Below, piece after piece: positions 8,690-17,063 of a DNA stretch of 64,000 bases. Under the pieces are notes generated by a model. It was not told the origin of the DNA. It saw only the letters and a program-made list of their open reading frames with translations, and ran no database searches. The DNA is from Dehalococcoidia bacterium (GTDB taxonomy: Bacteria > Chloroflexota > Dehalococcoidia > Lucifugimonadales > SHYT01): contig SHXZ01000002.1 of assembly GCA_009693045.1 (NCBI GenBank), forward strand, positions 124,001 through 188,000, given 5' to 3'. Every line of letters begins with the position of its first letter. The stretch's first letter is position 1. Made by a program: the position numbers and the translations under genes.

Positions 8690-10444
8690 CTATTTTCCTG
8701 CGGTTACATCAGCCTGGATGAGCTCCTTGAGTTTGTCCAACGACATCGCGCCCTTGTCCTCGCCGGAGCGGAGGCGGACGGCTACGGCGTTGGCGTTGGC
8801 CTCGCGGTCGCCCGCGACGAGCATGTACGGCACTTTCTGGAGCTGGGCGTCGCGAATCTTGGCTTGCATACGATCGTTACGCGCGTCCACGTCCACGCGC
8901 AGGCCAGTGGCCTGAAGCGTCTCGCGGACCTTCTGGGCGTAGGCGACGTGCCGCTCGGCGATGGGGATAACGACGGCCTGGACGGGCGCGAGCCAGACCG
9001 GGAACGCGCCGCCGAAGTGCTCAATCATCACGCCCAGGAACCGCTCCAGGCTGCCCAGCATGGCGCGGTGGAGGACGACAGGACGCTGGCGGGTGCCGTC
9101 GGCGGCGGCGTACTCCAGGTCAAACCGCACCGGCAGGTTGTAGTCAAGCTGGATGGTGCCGAGCTGCCACTCGCGGCCCAGGGCGTCAGCGACGAAGAAG
9201 TCAATTTTCGGGCCGTAAAATGCGCCATCGCCGGGCATGGTCTTGTAGGCGAGCCCCCGCCGCTCCAGCGCCTCGGCCAGGACGCGCTCGGCCTGGTTCC
9301 ACAGGGCGTCGGCGCCGATACGCTTCTCCGGCCGCAGCGACAGCGCGATCCGCACGTCGTTGAACTGGAAGAGCTTGTACGTCTCGTCCAGCATCTTCAC
9401 GAAGGCGTGGATCTCGGCCTCCACCTGCTCCGGCGCGCAGAAGATGTGCGCGTCGTCCTGCGAGAACGTCCGCACCCGCGTGAGGCCGTGGGTCACGCCG
9501 GAGCGCTCGTACCGGTGGAGGCGGCCAAAGTCGGCCAGACGGACGGGGAGGTCGCGGTAGGAGTGGAGCTGCGAGCCGAACATGAGGGCGTGGGCTGGGC
9601 AGTTCATGGGCTTGACGCCGTACTCGCGCTCGTCCGTCTCTACTACGTACATGTTCTCTATGTAGTGCTCGTAGTGGCCGGAGCGCTTCCAGAGCTCCGT
9701 GTCAAAGATCTGCGGCGTAATGACCTCGGTGTAGCCGTGCGTGCGGTACAGGCCGCGCACGTAGTCAACGAGGGTGTTGTAGAGCGCCGCACCCTTGGGC
9801 AGGAAGAACGGGCTGGCCGGCGCGATGGGGTGGAAGAAGAACAGGCCGAGCTCCTGGCCGAGGCGACGGTGGTCGCGGCGCTGGGCTTCTTCAATGCGCG
9901 CGACGTGGCCGTCCAGGGCGGTCTGGGACTCAAAGGCGGCGCCGTAGATACGCTGGAGCATGGGGCGCTTCTCGTCGCCGCGCCAGTACGCGCCCGCGAC
10001 GTTGAGCAGTTTGAACGCGGTCACTTTGCCGGTGGAAGCCATATGCGGCCCCTCGCATAGGTCCGCGAAGGCGCCGTGGCGGTAGATGGAGATTGACTCG
10101 CCCTCCGGGATGCCGTCTATGATCTCGCTCTTGTAGGGCTGCTGTGCGAAGCGCGCCTTGGCCTCCTGGCGGGTCAGCTCGGTGCGCTCAAACGGCAGGT
10201 CGGCGGCAATCCGCTGGCGCATGGTGGCCTCAATGCGCTGCAGGTCCTCGGGCGTGAAGGCGCGCTCCACGTCAAAGTCATAGTAGAAGCCGTCGTCCGT
10301 GGGCGGGCCGATGGCGAGCTTGGCGTTGGGGAAGATCTCCAGGACGGCGTCGGCCATGAGGTGGGCGGCGGAGTGACGCATGCGGTGGCGGAGGTCCAGC
10401 ACCTCGGGGCTGGGCTGCTCCCTGCTTTGCGATTGAGTGGACAT
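8690..10444 (-). CDS. thrS: Threonyl-tRNA synthetase without TGS domain
   Basis: 584 residues; charges tRNA-Thr. The protein begins almost directly with the N2 editing domain (RHRMRHSAAHLMADAVLEI, with an HxxxH zinc-like motif), so the N-terminal TGS domain present in E. coli ThrRS (642 residues) is absent. The class II core includes the zinc-site MNCPAHALMF, the motif 2 RYERSGVTHGLTRVRTFSQD and the anticodon-binding domain at the C-terminus. ATG 10444 is preceded by TAGGAG at good spacing; the frame is open to 10516 but the extra residues are not family-like. Confidence 0.97.
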   Translation of the reverse strand: MSTQSQSREQPSPEVLDLRHRMRHSAAHLMADAVLEIFPNAKLAIGPPTDDGFYYDFDVERAFTPEDLQRIEATMRQRIAADLPFERTELTRQEAKARFAQQPYKSEIIDGIPEGESISIYRHGAFADLCEGPHMASTGKVTAFKLLNVAGAYWRGDEKRPMLQRIYGAAFESQTALDGHVARIEEAQRRDHRRLGQELGLFFFHPIAPASPFFLPKGAALYNTLVDYVRGLYRTHGYTEVITPQIFDTELWKRSGHYEHYIENMYVVETDEREYGVKPMNCPAHALMFGSQLHSYRDLPVRLADFGRLHRYERSGVTHGLTRVRTFSQDDAHIFCAPEQVEAEIHAFVKMLDETYKLFQFNDVRIALSLRPEKRIGADALWNQAERVLAEALERRGLAYKTMPGDGAFYGPKIDFFVADALGREWQLGTIQLDYNLPVRFDLEYAAADGTRQRPVVLHRAMLGSLERFLGVMIEHFGGAFPVWLAPVQAVVIPIAERHVAYAQKVRETLQATGLRVDVDARNDRMQAKIRDAQLQKVPYMLVAGDREANANAVAVRLRSGEDKGAMSLDKLKELIQADVTAGK

Positions 10445-10641
10445 GGCGCTCCTATCGGTGGTGTCGTACATGAAGGTTACCGCAAACTGGTTCTTCAGGC
10501 ATGAGGGTGTTTGCACACGCGAGGGACTGCGCCCGAAGAGGGGAGGCGGGAAAAAGCGCCGTTAGCCCCCGCGGACGCCCGCACGCCCGCGCGGACTGGT
10601 GGTGGCGGTCAGATTACGGCGCGTCGTCTGACCTGACACGG

Positions 10642-11820
10642 TTAGTCCCCTCGCACCCGCGCCACGTTGCGCGGCCCGACGGTCTTGAGGTAGGCCCGCA
10701 TGTTGCGGCGCGACTCCTCAATGTGGTCGCCGCCGAACTTCTCCAGGAAGGCCTCGGCGACGACGAGGGCCATCATGGCTTCGCCGATGACGCCAGCGGG
10801 CGGGACCTGGCAGACGTCGGAGCGCTCGTAGTGGGCCTGGACCTTCTCGCCGGTCACCAGGTCAACGGACGGGAGCGGCTTGGCGAGCGTGGAGATGGGC
10901 TTGACGGCGAACCGGACGACGAGGGGCATGCCGTCCGTCATCCCGCCCTCGGTGCCGCCGGAGCGGTTGGTCTGGCGTTGCCAGGGACGTGACGGGTCGG
11001 CGACGGGGTCAATGACGTCGTGGTACTGGGAGCCGCGGACATTGGCGCCCTCCCACCCCTCGCCGATGGAGACGGCCTTCACGGCGTTCATGGACATGAA
11101 GGCCATCGCCAGTTTGGCGTCAATCTTGCGGTCCCACTGGATGTGGGAGCCGAGGCCGATGGGAACACCTTCGGCGATGACCTCAACGACGCCGCCGACG
11201 GTGTCGCCGGCCTCCTTGGCGTCGTCAATGGTCTTCATCATGGCCGCCTCAACGCTCGGGTCGGCGGTGCGGACGACCGACTCTTCCACCTTGTCCCAGC
11301 TGATGGGCGATGCAGGCTTGGCCCACACGCCGCCGATGGACATGGTATGCGAGTGGATGGCGACGCCTATCTCCTCAAGGAACCTGCGGGCGATGGCGCC
11401 TGCGGCGACGCGGGCGGCGCTCTCGCGGGCGGAGGCGCGCTCCAGGATGTTGCGCACGTCGTCCTGACCGTACTTCATGGCGCCCGCAAGGTCGGCGTGG
11501 CCTGGGCGGAGGCGCGTGACGACCTTGACCGGCTCGTCAATGGGCGTGACGCTCATCTGCTGGGTCCAGTTGGCCCAGTCCTTGTTCTCTATGGTCATGC
11601 CGATGGGCGCGCCGAGGGTCCTGCCGTGGCGAACGCCGGTCATGATGTGGGCGAAGTCGCGCTCAATCTGCATGCGCCCGCCACGGCCGTAGCCACGCTG
11701 GCGGCGCTCCATCTGGCGGCGGATGTACTCCTCGTCAAGGGCGAGTCCAGCCGGGATGCCCTCCAGGATGACGACGAGGCCCTGGCCGTGCGATTCGCCT
11801 GCGGTCAAGAAGCGGAGCAT
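10642..11820 (-). CDS. aroC: Chorismate synthase
   Basis: 392 residues. Catalyses the last step of the shikimate pathway, 5-enolpyruvylshikimate-3-phosphate to chorismate, using reduced FMN. Signature N-terminus MLRFLTAGESHGQGLVVILE, then RQMERRQRGYGRGGRMQIE and GTEGGMTDGMPLVVRFAVKP. aroE lies about 0.5 kb upstream in the same direction, with a GYD gene between. The ATG is 7 nt from a GGTGAGG that belongs to a dispersed repeat at 11828-11867, so the repeat seems to supply the Shine-Dalgarno region. Confidence 0.97.
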   Translation of the reverse strand: MLRFLTAGESHGQGLVVILEGIPAGLALDEEYIRRQMERRQRGYGRGGRMQIERDFAHIMTGVRHGRTLGAPIGMTIENKDWANWTQQMSVTPIDEPVKVVTRLRPGHADLAGAMKYGQDDVRNILERASARESAARVAAGAIARRFLEEIGVAIHSHTMSIGGVWAKPASPISWDKVEESVVRTADPSVEAAMMKTIDDAKEAGDTVGGVVEVIAEGVPIGLGSHIQWDRKIDAKLAMAFMSMNAVKAVSIGEGWEGANVRGSQYHDVIDPVADPSRPWQRQTNRSGGTEGGMTDGMPLVVRFAVKPISTLAKPLPSVDLVTGEKVQAHYERSDVCQVPPAGVIGEAMMALVVAEAFLEKFGGDHIEESRRNMRAYLKTVGPRNVARVRGD

Positions 11821-11827
11821 GTTGCGG

Positions 11828-11867
11828 CCTCACCCCTAATCCTTCTCCACTTAATGTTGAGAGGGGG
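11828..11867. repeat. CCTCACCCCTAA-type dispersed hairpin repeat (copy A)
   Basis: CCTCACCCCTAATCCTTCTCC followed by a hairpin loop TTAAT and an imperfect return arm. On the minus strand it ends in GGGGTGAGG just before the aroC ATG. Related copies lie at 27729, 29301 and 29929. Confidence 0.75.
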
Positions 11868-11928
11868 ATAGTCCTACCCGTGAAACCTGCGTGACGAGAG
11901 GACGTCCTTCATGCGCAGGTGGCTTTGG

Positions 11929-12264
11929 CTACGGGTAGGGCAGCCTTCCCTCCGGCGGGCGATAGTCCACGGCTTTCTTGGTGGCGGCGTCCATCTCAGC
12001 CGCTGAGATGAGGGGCACGATGTTAAGGCGTACGGCGCCGGTGGAGTTCACCGCCACGGAGAGCGCTACGGCGCTCGTGTGGTCGGGCAGCTCCACGATG
12101 TTGTACACGTCCCACTCGCCGAAGGCGAAGTAGTACGCTTCTACCTTGCCTCCGAGGCTCTTGACGACGTGCTCCACCGCGCCCTGCCGCCCCTTGCCAC
12201 CCTCGCGGAGCAGTCCCTTGATACCTTCGTTGGTATAGCTCGCCTGAATGAGGAATTTAGGCAT
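11929..12264 (-). CDS. GYD-domain protein
   Basis: 111-residue protein beginning MPKFLIQASYTNEGIKGL, the standard start of the GYD family, with the name-giving region in degenerate form (YFAFGEWDVYNIVELPD). It is a small ferredoxin-like alpha/beta fold of unknown function, common in environmental bacteria. It lies between aroE and aroC on the same strand; no functional link to aromatic synthesis can be inferred. Confidence 0.85.
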   Translation of the reverse strand: MPKFLIQASYTNEGIKGLLREGGKGRQGAVEHVVKSLGGKVEAYYFAFGEWDVYNIVELPDHTSAVALSVAVNSTGAVRLNIVPLISAAEMDAATKKAVDYRPPEGRLPYP

Positions 12265-12354
12265 GACTTGTCTTCTCCAATCGAACTGTTGCGCGTTACA
12301 AACATAGCCCCCTGCGGCGCAGGGATGACGTCTGTTAGTGTAGCGTATCCGCCC

Positions 12355-13212
12355 TCAGGCTGCCAGGCCCAGGGCGCTGCGCGCGGCGGTGAACATGGCT
12401 TGCACGGGAGCCTCGCGGCCGGTCCAGAGGGTGAAGGCGGCGGCGCCTTGGTAGATGAGCATGGGCAGGCCCCCAAGGACGCGCGCGCCCGCCTGATGGG
12501 CGGCCTGCAACAGCGGCGTCACGGCGGGGCGGTACACCAGGTCGTACACGAGGGCGGACTTGGGGATAAGGCGGGTGGGCATGGGCGACTGACCTTCCGC
12601 CGGGCCATGGGCCATGCCGAGCGTGGTGCAGTTGACGATGAGACCCGGCGGAGTACGAAGCGCCTCGGTGAGGTGGGCGTCGTCAAGTTGGACGGCGTGC
12701 GACTGGCCGCCGCGCGCGCGGACCTCGGCGGCGAGGGCCTCGGCACGGGCGAGGGTGCGGTTGGCGATGGTGACGGACGCGGCGCCCTCCCTGGCGAGGG
12801 AGAGGACGACGGCGCGCGAGGCGCCGCCTGCGCCAAGCACGAGGACGGTTGCGCCGCGCGGGTTGAAGTCGCCTTCTTGCTTGAGGGCGCGGAGGAAGCC
12901 CTCGGCGTCGGTGTTGTGGCCGGTGAGGCGGCCGTCGCGGCTGACGACGGTGTTCACGGCGCCGAGGTCGCCCGCCCAGTCGGAGATGGTGTCCAGGAGG
13001 GGGATGACGGTCTCCTTGTGGGGCACAGTGACGTTGAAGCCCAGGACATCGGGCACGCGAAGCTCGCGAAGGCGCTCGGCAAGGCGGTCCGGCGGTGTCT
13101 CCCAGGCAACGTAGCGGGCGTCAATGCCGCACGCGTCCAGCGCCGCCTGCTGGAAGACGGGCGACAGGGTGTGGCCGAGCGGGTAGCCGATGATGCCGAG
13201 CTGCTTGGTCAT
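12355..13212 (-). CDS. aroE: Shikimate dehydrogenase
   Basis: 285 residues; NADPH-dependent reduction of 3-dehydroshikimate. The shikimate-binding segment is GYPLGHTLSPVFQQAAL, the catalytic Lys and partner Asp are in NVTVPHKETVIP and HNTDAEGF, and the nucleotide-binding loop is VLVLGAGGASRAVV. ATG 13212 has AAAGGCGGCC upstream; the long open frame above it is repeat-rich and not coding. It is on the same strand as aroC, with which it shares a pathway. Confidence 0.96.
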   Translation of the reverse strand: MTKQLGIIGYPLGHTLSPVFQQAALDACGIDARYVAWETPPDRLAERLRELRVPDVLGFNVTVPHKETVIPLLDTISDWAGDLGAVNTVVSRDGRLTGHNTDAEGFLRALKQEGDFNPRGATVLVLGAGGASRAVVLSLAREGAASVTIANRTLARAEALAAEVRARGGQSHAVQLDDAHLTEALRTPPGLIVNCTTLGMAHGPAEGQSPMPTRLIPKSALVYDLVYRPAVTPLLQAAHQAGARVLGGLPMLIYQGAAAFTLWTGREAPVQAMFTAARSALGLAA

Positions 13213-13647
13213 GGCCGCCTTTGTTGGTTGTTTTTGCGGCGAGGCAGGGGTCACGCGCGGGCTATCTACGCGACGCGGAGCTTTCGTGTTCCAATTAGGA
13301 GGCCTTTTCGTTTGCTGAATGTGAAGGAACGAATCTCTTTTCAGGGCGCGTTGGCATTGCGGTGCGACTGTGGCCTGTGCCAACGCCGCTATAAACAGGG
13401 TAGAGGATGCGGGCAAGGTGGGGCAAGGGGCGGATGGCAGCCGGGGGGTGCGAGGGGACGCCCCGCGGCACACCGGCCTCACCCCCAGCCCGCCTCACCT
13501 CCGGCCCCGCCGACCTCTCCCTCTGACTCCCTCCCCTGAAGGGGGAGGGAGAAACCTCACCCCCAACCCCCTCTCCAGATCCTTCGCTCCGCTCAGGACA
13601 GGCACGGAGGGGGGGACGTGCAACGCCAGCGTTGTGGGAACCAGAGC
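13213..13647. other. Non-coding gap rich in C-run repeats
   Basis: 435 bp between aroE and ruvX. The half nearest ruvX (13487-13617) is built of CCTCACCCCC / CCCTCTCC words and the inverted unit CTCCCTCCCCTGAAGGGGGAG. It also contains TCCTTCGCTCCGCTCAGGA. Long open frames here are artefacts of the skewed composition. I see no gene. Confidence 0.65.
13487..13617. repeat. Degenerate CCTCACCCC repeat cluster
   Basis: At least two degenerate copies of the CCTCACCCC...CCTCTCC repeat plus a CCCTCCCC-tgaa-GGGGAGGG hairpin, in tandem. Looks like accumulated repeat debris. Confidence 0.6.
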
Positions 13648-14076
13648 CTATGGTGCGGGAGGCGTTCGCCGGGTGTCCAGGTAGCTCTGGAGGATGACGG
13701 CGGCGCTGGCGGCGTCCAAGCGGGCGCGGTCGCGGGAGGGCTGCGCCCCCGAAGCGCGCAGCATCTGCTCGGCCTGCACGGTGGACAGGCGCTCGTCCCA
13801 GGGTACCACGGGGAGGGCGCTTGCTTGGCGCAGGGCGTCGCAGAATGCGAGGGCGGAGCGGGCGCGGGGGCCGACGGAGCCATCCATGTTGTACGGTACG
13901 CCAACGAGGATGCTTTCTGCTCCCTGCTTGCGCGCTTGCTCCTGGACGGCGGGGACGTCGCGGGTGACGCCGTAGCGAGAGAGGGCGCCGACGGGCGCGG
14001 CGAGGCGGCCTTCGGTGTCGCCGACGGCGAGGCCTATGCGGCGCTGGCCGAGGTCAAGGGCGAGGATGCGGGTCAT
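13648..14076 (-). CDS. ruvX: RuvX/YqgF Holliday-junction resolvase-like nuclease
   Basis: 142 residues of the RNase H-like YqgF family, proposed to act in pre-16S rRNA processing and Holliday-junction resolution. N-terminus RILALDLGQRRIGLAVGD carries the first catalytic Asp, and ILVGVPYNMDGSVG and PWDERLSTVQAEQML hold the other conserved acidic positions. Its ATG overlaps the TGA of the upstream GIY-YIG-like gene (ATGA arrangement), which implies translational coupling with it. Confidence 0.95.
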   Translation of the reverse strand: MTRILALDLGQRRIGLAVGDTEGRLAAPVGALSRYGVTRDVPAVQEQARKQGAESILVGVPYNMDGSVGPRARSALAFCDALRQASALPVVPWDERLSTVQAEQMLRASGAQPSRDRARLDAASAAVILQSYLDTRRTPPAP

Positions 14077-14756
14077 GCCTGACTTTTACCCCTCTCCTCT
14101 CCCTTCCAAGGCATGGGCCACCCGTTCTTGCTGCAATACACTTTGGCTGCAGAGAATAATAGGTTCTCACGAGCCTCTATCCACCCTCTGGAAGCTTCAC
14201 TTGATCCGCTGTCCAACGGCAGAAGGACAAACCAAATCCGATCGACATCTCCGTGGCTCCGTTGAACGAAACGATGCGCGTCCCTATAACGCGGCTTTTC
14301 CCTCTCATGTTGGATCTTGTCAATTTGGTTTGCTAGCTCAGGAATTCTCCAATTATCAGAATTTCGCCATTCCCTTGCGTAGCGGCGCGCGAGCATCAAT
14401 TGCATTCGTGATCGTGGGCTCTTCGTTACGTTGACTGGGACATAGCGCTGCTTGAAAAAACGGTTGCCAAGGGTGTTTTTCCAGGTCATACCCATGTACA
14501 TCGGCCTCCCCTGCGGGTCACCCCAAAGGTATAACCCCTTTTGGCTGAACCACCCTTCCCACGGCTGGTCCCTATGGGCTTTTCCAGCGTCCATCCAGTG
14601 AACCCGCTGGGCATTACCATTGCTATCCGACCAGAACAGCCCCTTAATTGGATCGGTCAGATCCTTGTACCACGCAGCAAATGCTTTGTTCACCTCCTGT
14701 TCGTGCCCACACGTCAGTGCCTCTATCAGGGTTTCACGCCTCGTCTTGCCGGGCAT
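14073..14756 (-). CDS. GIY-YIG nuclease-like protein, translationally coupled to ruvX
   Basis: 227 residues from ATG 14756, with a G-rich AGGGGGTG upstream; GTG 14759 is an alternative. No family is certain. The stretch GLYLWGDPQGRPMYMGMT, about 75-93 residues in, has the spacing of a GIY-YIG motif (GLY, then YMG). An Arg follows (NRFFKQRY). Near the C-terminus comes a Glu in ARENLLFSAAKVY, as in GIY-YIG nucleases. It overlaps the ruvX start by 4 nt. Its base composition is visibly more AT-rich than the flanking genes, hinting at horizontal acquisition. If active it would cut DNA; that is inference. Confidence 0.55.
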   Translation of the reverse strand: MPGKTRRETLIEALTCGHEQEVNKAFAAWYKDLTDPIKGLFWSDSNGNAQRVHWMDAGKAHRDQPWEGWFSQKGLYLWGDPQGRPMYMGMTWKNTLGNRFFKQRYVPVNVTKSPRSRMQLMLARRYAREWRNSDNWRIPELANQIDKIQHEREKPRYRDAHRFVQRSHGDVDRIWFVLLPLDSGSSEASRGWIEARENLLFSAAKVYCSKNGWPMPWKGEERGKSQA

Positions 14757-14805
14757 CACACACCCCCTCTGCGACTTTTAGGCCGAGGTACTTCGGTGCT
14801 TAAGC

Positions 14806-14838
14806 TCGCCCTTCGACAGGCTCAGGGCGAACGGGCGG
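14806..14838. repeat. CCCTTCGAC...GGGCGAACGGG dispersed word
   Basis: Short palindrome-like unit CGCCCTTCGACAGGCTCAGG followed by GCGAACGGGCG between the GIY-YIG-like gene and the dehydrogenase. A longer relative is at 32325-32389. Confidence 0.65.
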
Positions 14839-14841
14839 GCG

Positions 14842-15831
14842 CTAGCTGCGCTCCTTGACTGCCTCCGGGTTGACGCAGCTTGGCATCGGCTCGCCGCGGA
14901 GGCCGGCGAGAAGGTTCTGGGCGGCCATGACGGCCATGCGGGTGCGCGTGGCGACGCTGTCGCTGGCGATGTGCGGCGTGACGACGACGTTGGGCAGCAT
15001 GAGCAGCGGGTCGTTAAGGGGCATCGGCTCCTGCTCCATGACGTCCAGGGCCGCGCCCGCGATGATGCGCTCGCGGAGAGCCTCGTAGAGCGCGTGTTGG
15101 TCCACGATGGGTCCTCGCGCGGTGTTGATGAGGATCGCGTGCGGTTGCATGGCGCGGAGCTGGTCGCGGCCAATGAGGTGGCGCGTCTGCGGCGTGAGGG
15201 CGACGTGGAGGGAAACAAAGTCGCTCTGGCGCAGCAGCGAGGCGAGGTCCGGCGACCAGACGAAGCCGTGGGTGGACTCGGCTTCAGGTTTGCGGGTGCG
15301 GCTGTGGTAGAGGACGCGCATGCCGAAGGCGCGGGCGCGGACGGCGACTTCCAGGCCGATGGCGCCGAGGCCAACGATGCCGAGGGTTGCGCCGTGGAGG
15401 TCGCGGCCGGGGATCATCATGGGCATCCAGCCCTTCCAGAGGCCGTGGCGGAGGTACGCGTCGCCCTCCACAACGCGGCGGGCGGCGGCCAGGAGCAGCG
15501 CCATGGTGAACTCGGCGCAGGTGGTGGTGAGGACGCCGGGCGTGTTGCCGACGAGGACGCCGCGACGGGTGCAGTCGGGGACGGTGACGTTGTCGTGGCC
15601 GACGGCCATGTTGCTGACGACGCGGACGTTGGGGGCGGCGGCCAGCAGCTCGGCGTCCACGCGGTCGGTGAGCATGGTGAGCAGGCCGTCGCAGGGGCCG
15701 GCGCGCTCCAGGAGGACGGCGCGCGGCGGGGCCAGCTCGCCGTCCCAGACCTCGCAGTCCGCGTGGCCGTCCAGGAGCGCGAGGGCCTCCGGCGCGATGC
15801 GGCGGGTGACGAAGACGCGGGGGTTTGGCAC
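14842..15831 (-). CDS. D-2-hydroxyacid dehydrogenase (glyoxylate/hydroxypyruvate reductase-like)
   Basis: 329-residue NAD(P)-dependent enzyme of the D-isomer 2-hydroxyacid dehydrogenase family. The dinucleotide-binding loop is LGIVGLGAIGLEVAVRA. The catalytic Arg is in NTARGPIVD, the Glu in LDVMEQEP and the His in VVTPHIASDS. The pattern SNMAVGHDNVTV and overall similarity favour glyoxylate or hydroxypyruvate reductase, producing glycolate or D-glycerate. D-glycerate would be the substrate of the kinase at 4111-5271. Specificity is inferred, not proven. Confidence 0.9.
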   Translation of the reverse strand: MPNPRVFVTRRIAPEALALLDGHADCEVWDGELAPPRAVLLERAGPCDGLLTMLTDRVDAELLAAAPNVRVVSNMAVGHDNVTVPDCTRRGVLVGNTPGVLTTTCAEFTMALLLAAARRVVEGDAYLRHGLWKGWMPMMIPGRDLHGATLGIVGLGAIGLEVAVRARAFGMRVLYHSRTRKPEAESTHGFVWSPDLASLLRQSDFVSLHVALTPQTRHLIGRDQLRAMQPHAILINTARGPIVDQHALYEALRERIIAGAALDVMEQEPMPLNDPLLMLPNVVVTPHIASDSVATRTRMAVMAAQNLLAGLRGEPMPSCVNPEAVKERS

Positions 15832-16016
15832 GGCGACTCTCCCAAAGTAGTTGTCTTATTGTAGCGGGGTCAGGGTTGGCGGGGAATGAGGACGCACGGC
15901 TGTGCACCCCTACGGAGTGCCTGGGCCTCTATCTTCAGCGGCGTGTTGTCTTTGATAGGGCTTGCCTTACCCGGTCGTCGGCGTGGGTTATACTGGGCGA
16001 TGCGAGGAGGCGAGGA

Positions 16017-16640
16017 ATGCGGTTGAGGCTGTTGGTGGGCCTGGCGCTAACGGTGATGGTTGCAGGGTGCGCGGGGCGGGCACCGGTGGCAAGCATCGAA
16101 GCGACGGCATCGGCGATGCAAGAAGCGGCTTCGGCTGCACCGTCGTCGCAGGATGAGGCGGACCGGCTGGGGCGGCAGCCGCTTCCGGAACGCAAGGAGC
16201 CGAAGCCGATCGCGCAGGCGCGGGGCGAGCAGGCGCCGCAGTTCCGCATGGGGCTGCTGAGCGGCGGTACGTTGAGCCTGGAGGAACTGCGCGGGAAGCC
16301 AGTCGTCGTCAACTTCATGGCGTCCTGGTGCCCGCCGTGCCGCGCGGAGATGCCGGCGTTTGAGAAGGCGTGGCAGCAGCACAAGGACCGGGTCGTGTTT
16401 GTGGGAGTTGCGGTGGAGGACACGGAGTCCGCGGCGAAGGCGCTGGTGGAGAAGACGGGCGTGACGTACCCCGTTGGATTGGACGACGGGAACGTCATCG
16501 CCCGCGCGTACGAGCTGAAGGGGATGCCGACGACGGTGTTCCTGGACCCCAATGGCGCGGTGGTCAAGCGGGTGACGGGGCAGGTCACCGAGGGCGCGCT
16601 GACGTTCTTCATCAACCTGATGGCTCCGAGGGCGCCATGA
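16017..16640 (+). CDS. TlpA/ResA-like thioredoxin-fold lipoprotein
   Basis: 207-residue membrane-anchored thiol-disulfide protein. Lipoprotein signal at the start (RLLVGLALTVMVAGC, Cys about residue 18), a low-complexity linker, then a thioredoxin domain with active site NFMASWCPPCRAEMP and the cis-proline loop KGMPTTVFL. Likely works outside the membrane in cytochrome maturation or thiol reduction. ATG 16017 is preceded by GAGGAGGCGAGGA; the open frame upstream is spurious. Its TGA overlaps the ATG of the DUF971 gene. Confidence 0.92.
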   Translation: MRLRLLVGLALTVMVAGCAGRAPVASIEATASAMQEAASAAPSSQDEADRLGRQPLPERKEPKPIAQARGEQAPQFRMGLLSGGTLSLEELRGKPVVVNFMASWCPPCRAEMPAFEKAWQQHKDRVVFVGVAVEDTESAAKALVEKTGVTYPVGLDDGNVIARAYELKGMPTTVFLDPNGAVVKRVTGQVTEGALTFFINLMAPRAP

Positions 16641-17002
16641 CGCAGCAGCGCATTCCCGTGCCGAAGCACGTGCGCATCCTGCCGGAGGGGGTCGCGATCT
16701 CCTGGCAGGACGGCCACGAGACGCTGTACGGCCACTACGACCTGCGGCTGAAGTGCGCCTGCGCGACGTGCGTGGGCGAGTGGCCGAACCAGCGGGGTAT
16801 TGACGTGCGGAGCGTCCCGCGGGACGTGCAGGCGGTGGAATACCTGACGATCGGGAACTACGCGCTGCAGTTCCTGTGGAGCGACTTCCACTCCACGGGG
16901 ATCTACCCGTACCGGATGCTGCGCGACCTGTGCCCTTGCCCGGAGTGCGCGGCGAGGCGCGGGAAAGCCCAAGGTGCGCCGCCCGAAAAGACCCCACCCT
17001 AA
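16637..17002 (+). CDS. DUF971 protein (gamma-butyrobetaine hydroxylase N-terminal-like)
   Basis: 121 residues with the DUF971 fold. Landmarks are GVAISWQDGHETLYGHYDLR, then CACATCVGEW, YLTIGNYALQFLWSDFHSTG and the Cys pair CPCPEC near the end. The CxC/CxxC clusters suggest metal binding. In eukaryotes the domain heads gamma-butyrobetaine hydroxylase; in bacteria it is often near Fe-S genes. The ATG overlaps the stop of the TlpA-like gene, so the two are coupled. The stop codon lies inside a CCCCACC...GGTGGGG hairpin. Confidence 0.85.
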   Translation: MTQQRIPVPKHVRILPEGVAISWQDGHETLYGHYDLRLKCACATCVGEWPNQRGIDVRSVPRDVQAVEYLTIGNYALQFLWSDFHSTGIYPYRMLRDLCPCPECAARRGKAQGAPPEKTPP

Positions 17003-17011
17003 AAGGTGGGG
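16991..17011 (+). terminator. Hairpin over the DUF971 stop codon
   Basis: CCCCACC-ctaaaa-GGTGGGG stem with the TAA in the loop region. No T-run follows, so if it terminates transcription it does so weakly; it may only mark the mRNA end. Confidence 0.35.
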
Positions 17012-17063
17012 CATGCACGACGCTTTCGCGCTGAGAATACGGTTTCCTGAGGACACGTGAGCT

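Noticed and set aside
12079-13539. Long plus-strand open frame opposite aroE and the GYD gene
   Set aside because: Antisense shadow of GC-rich genes; its residues are Gly/Ala/Arg-rich with no family pattern.
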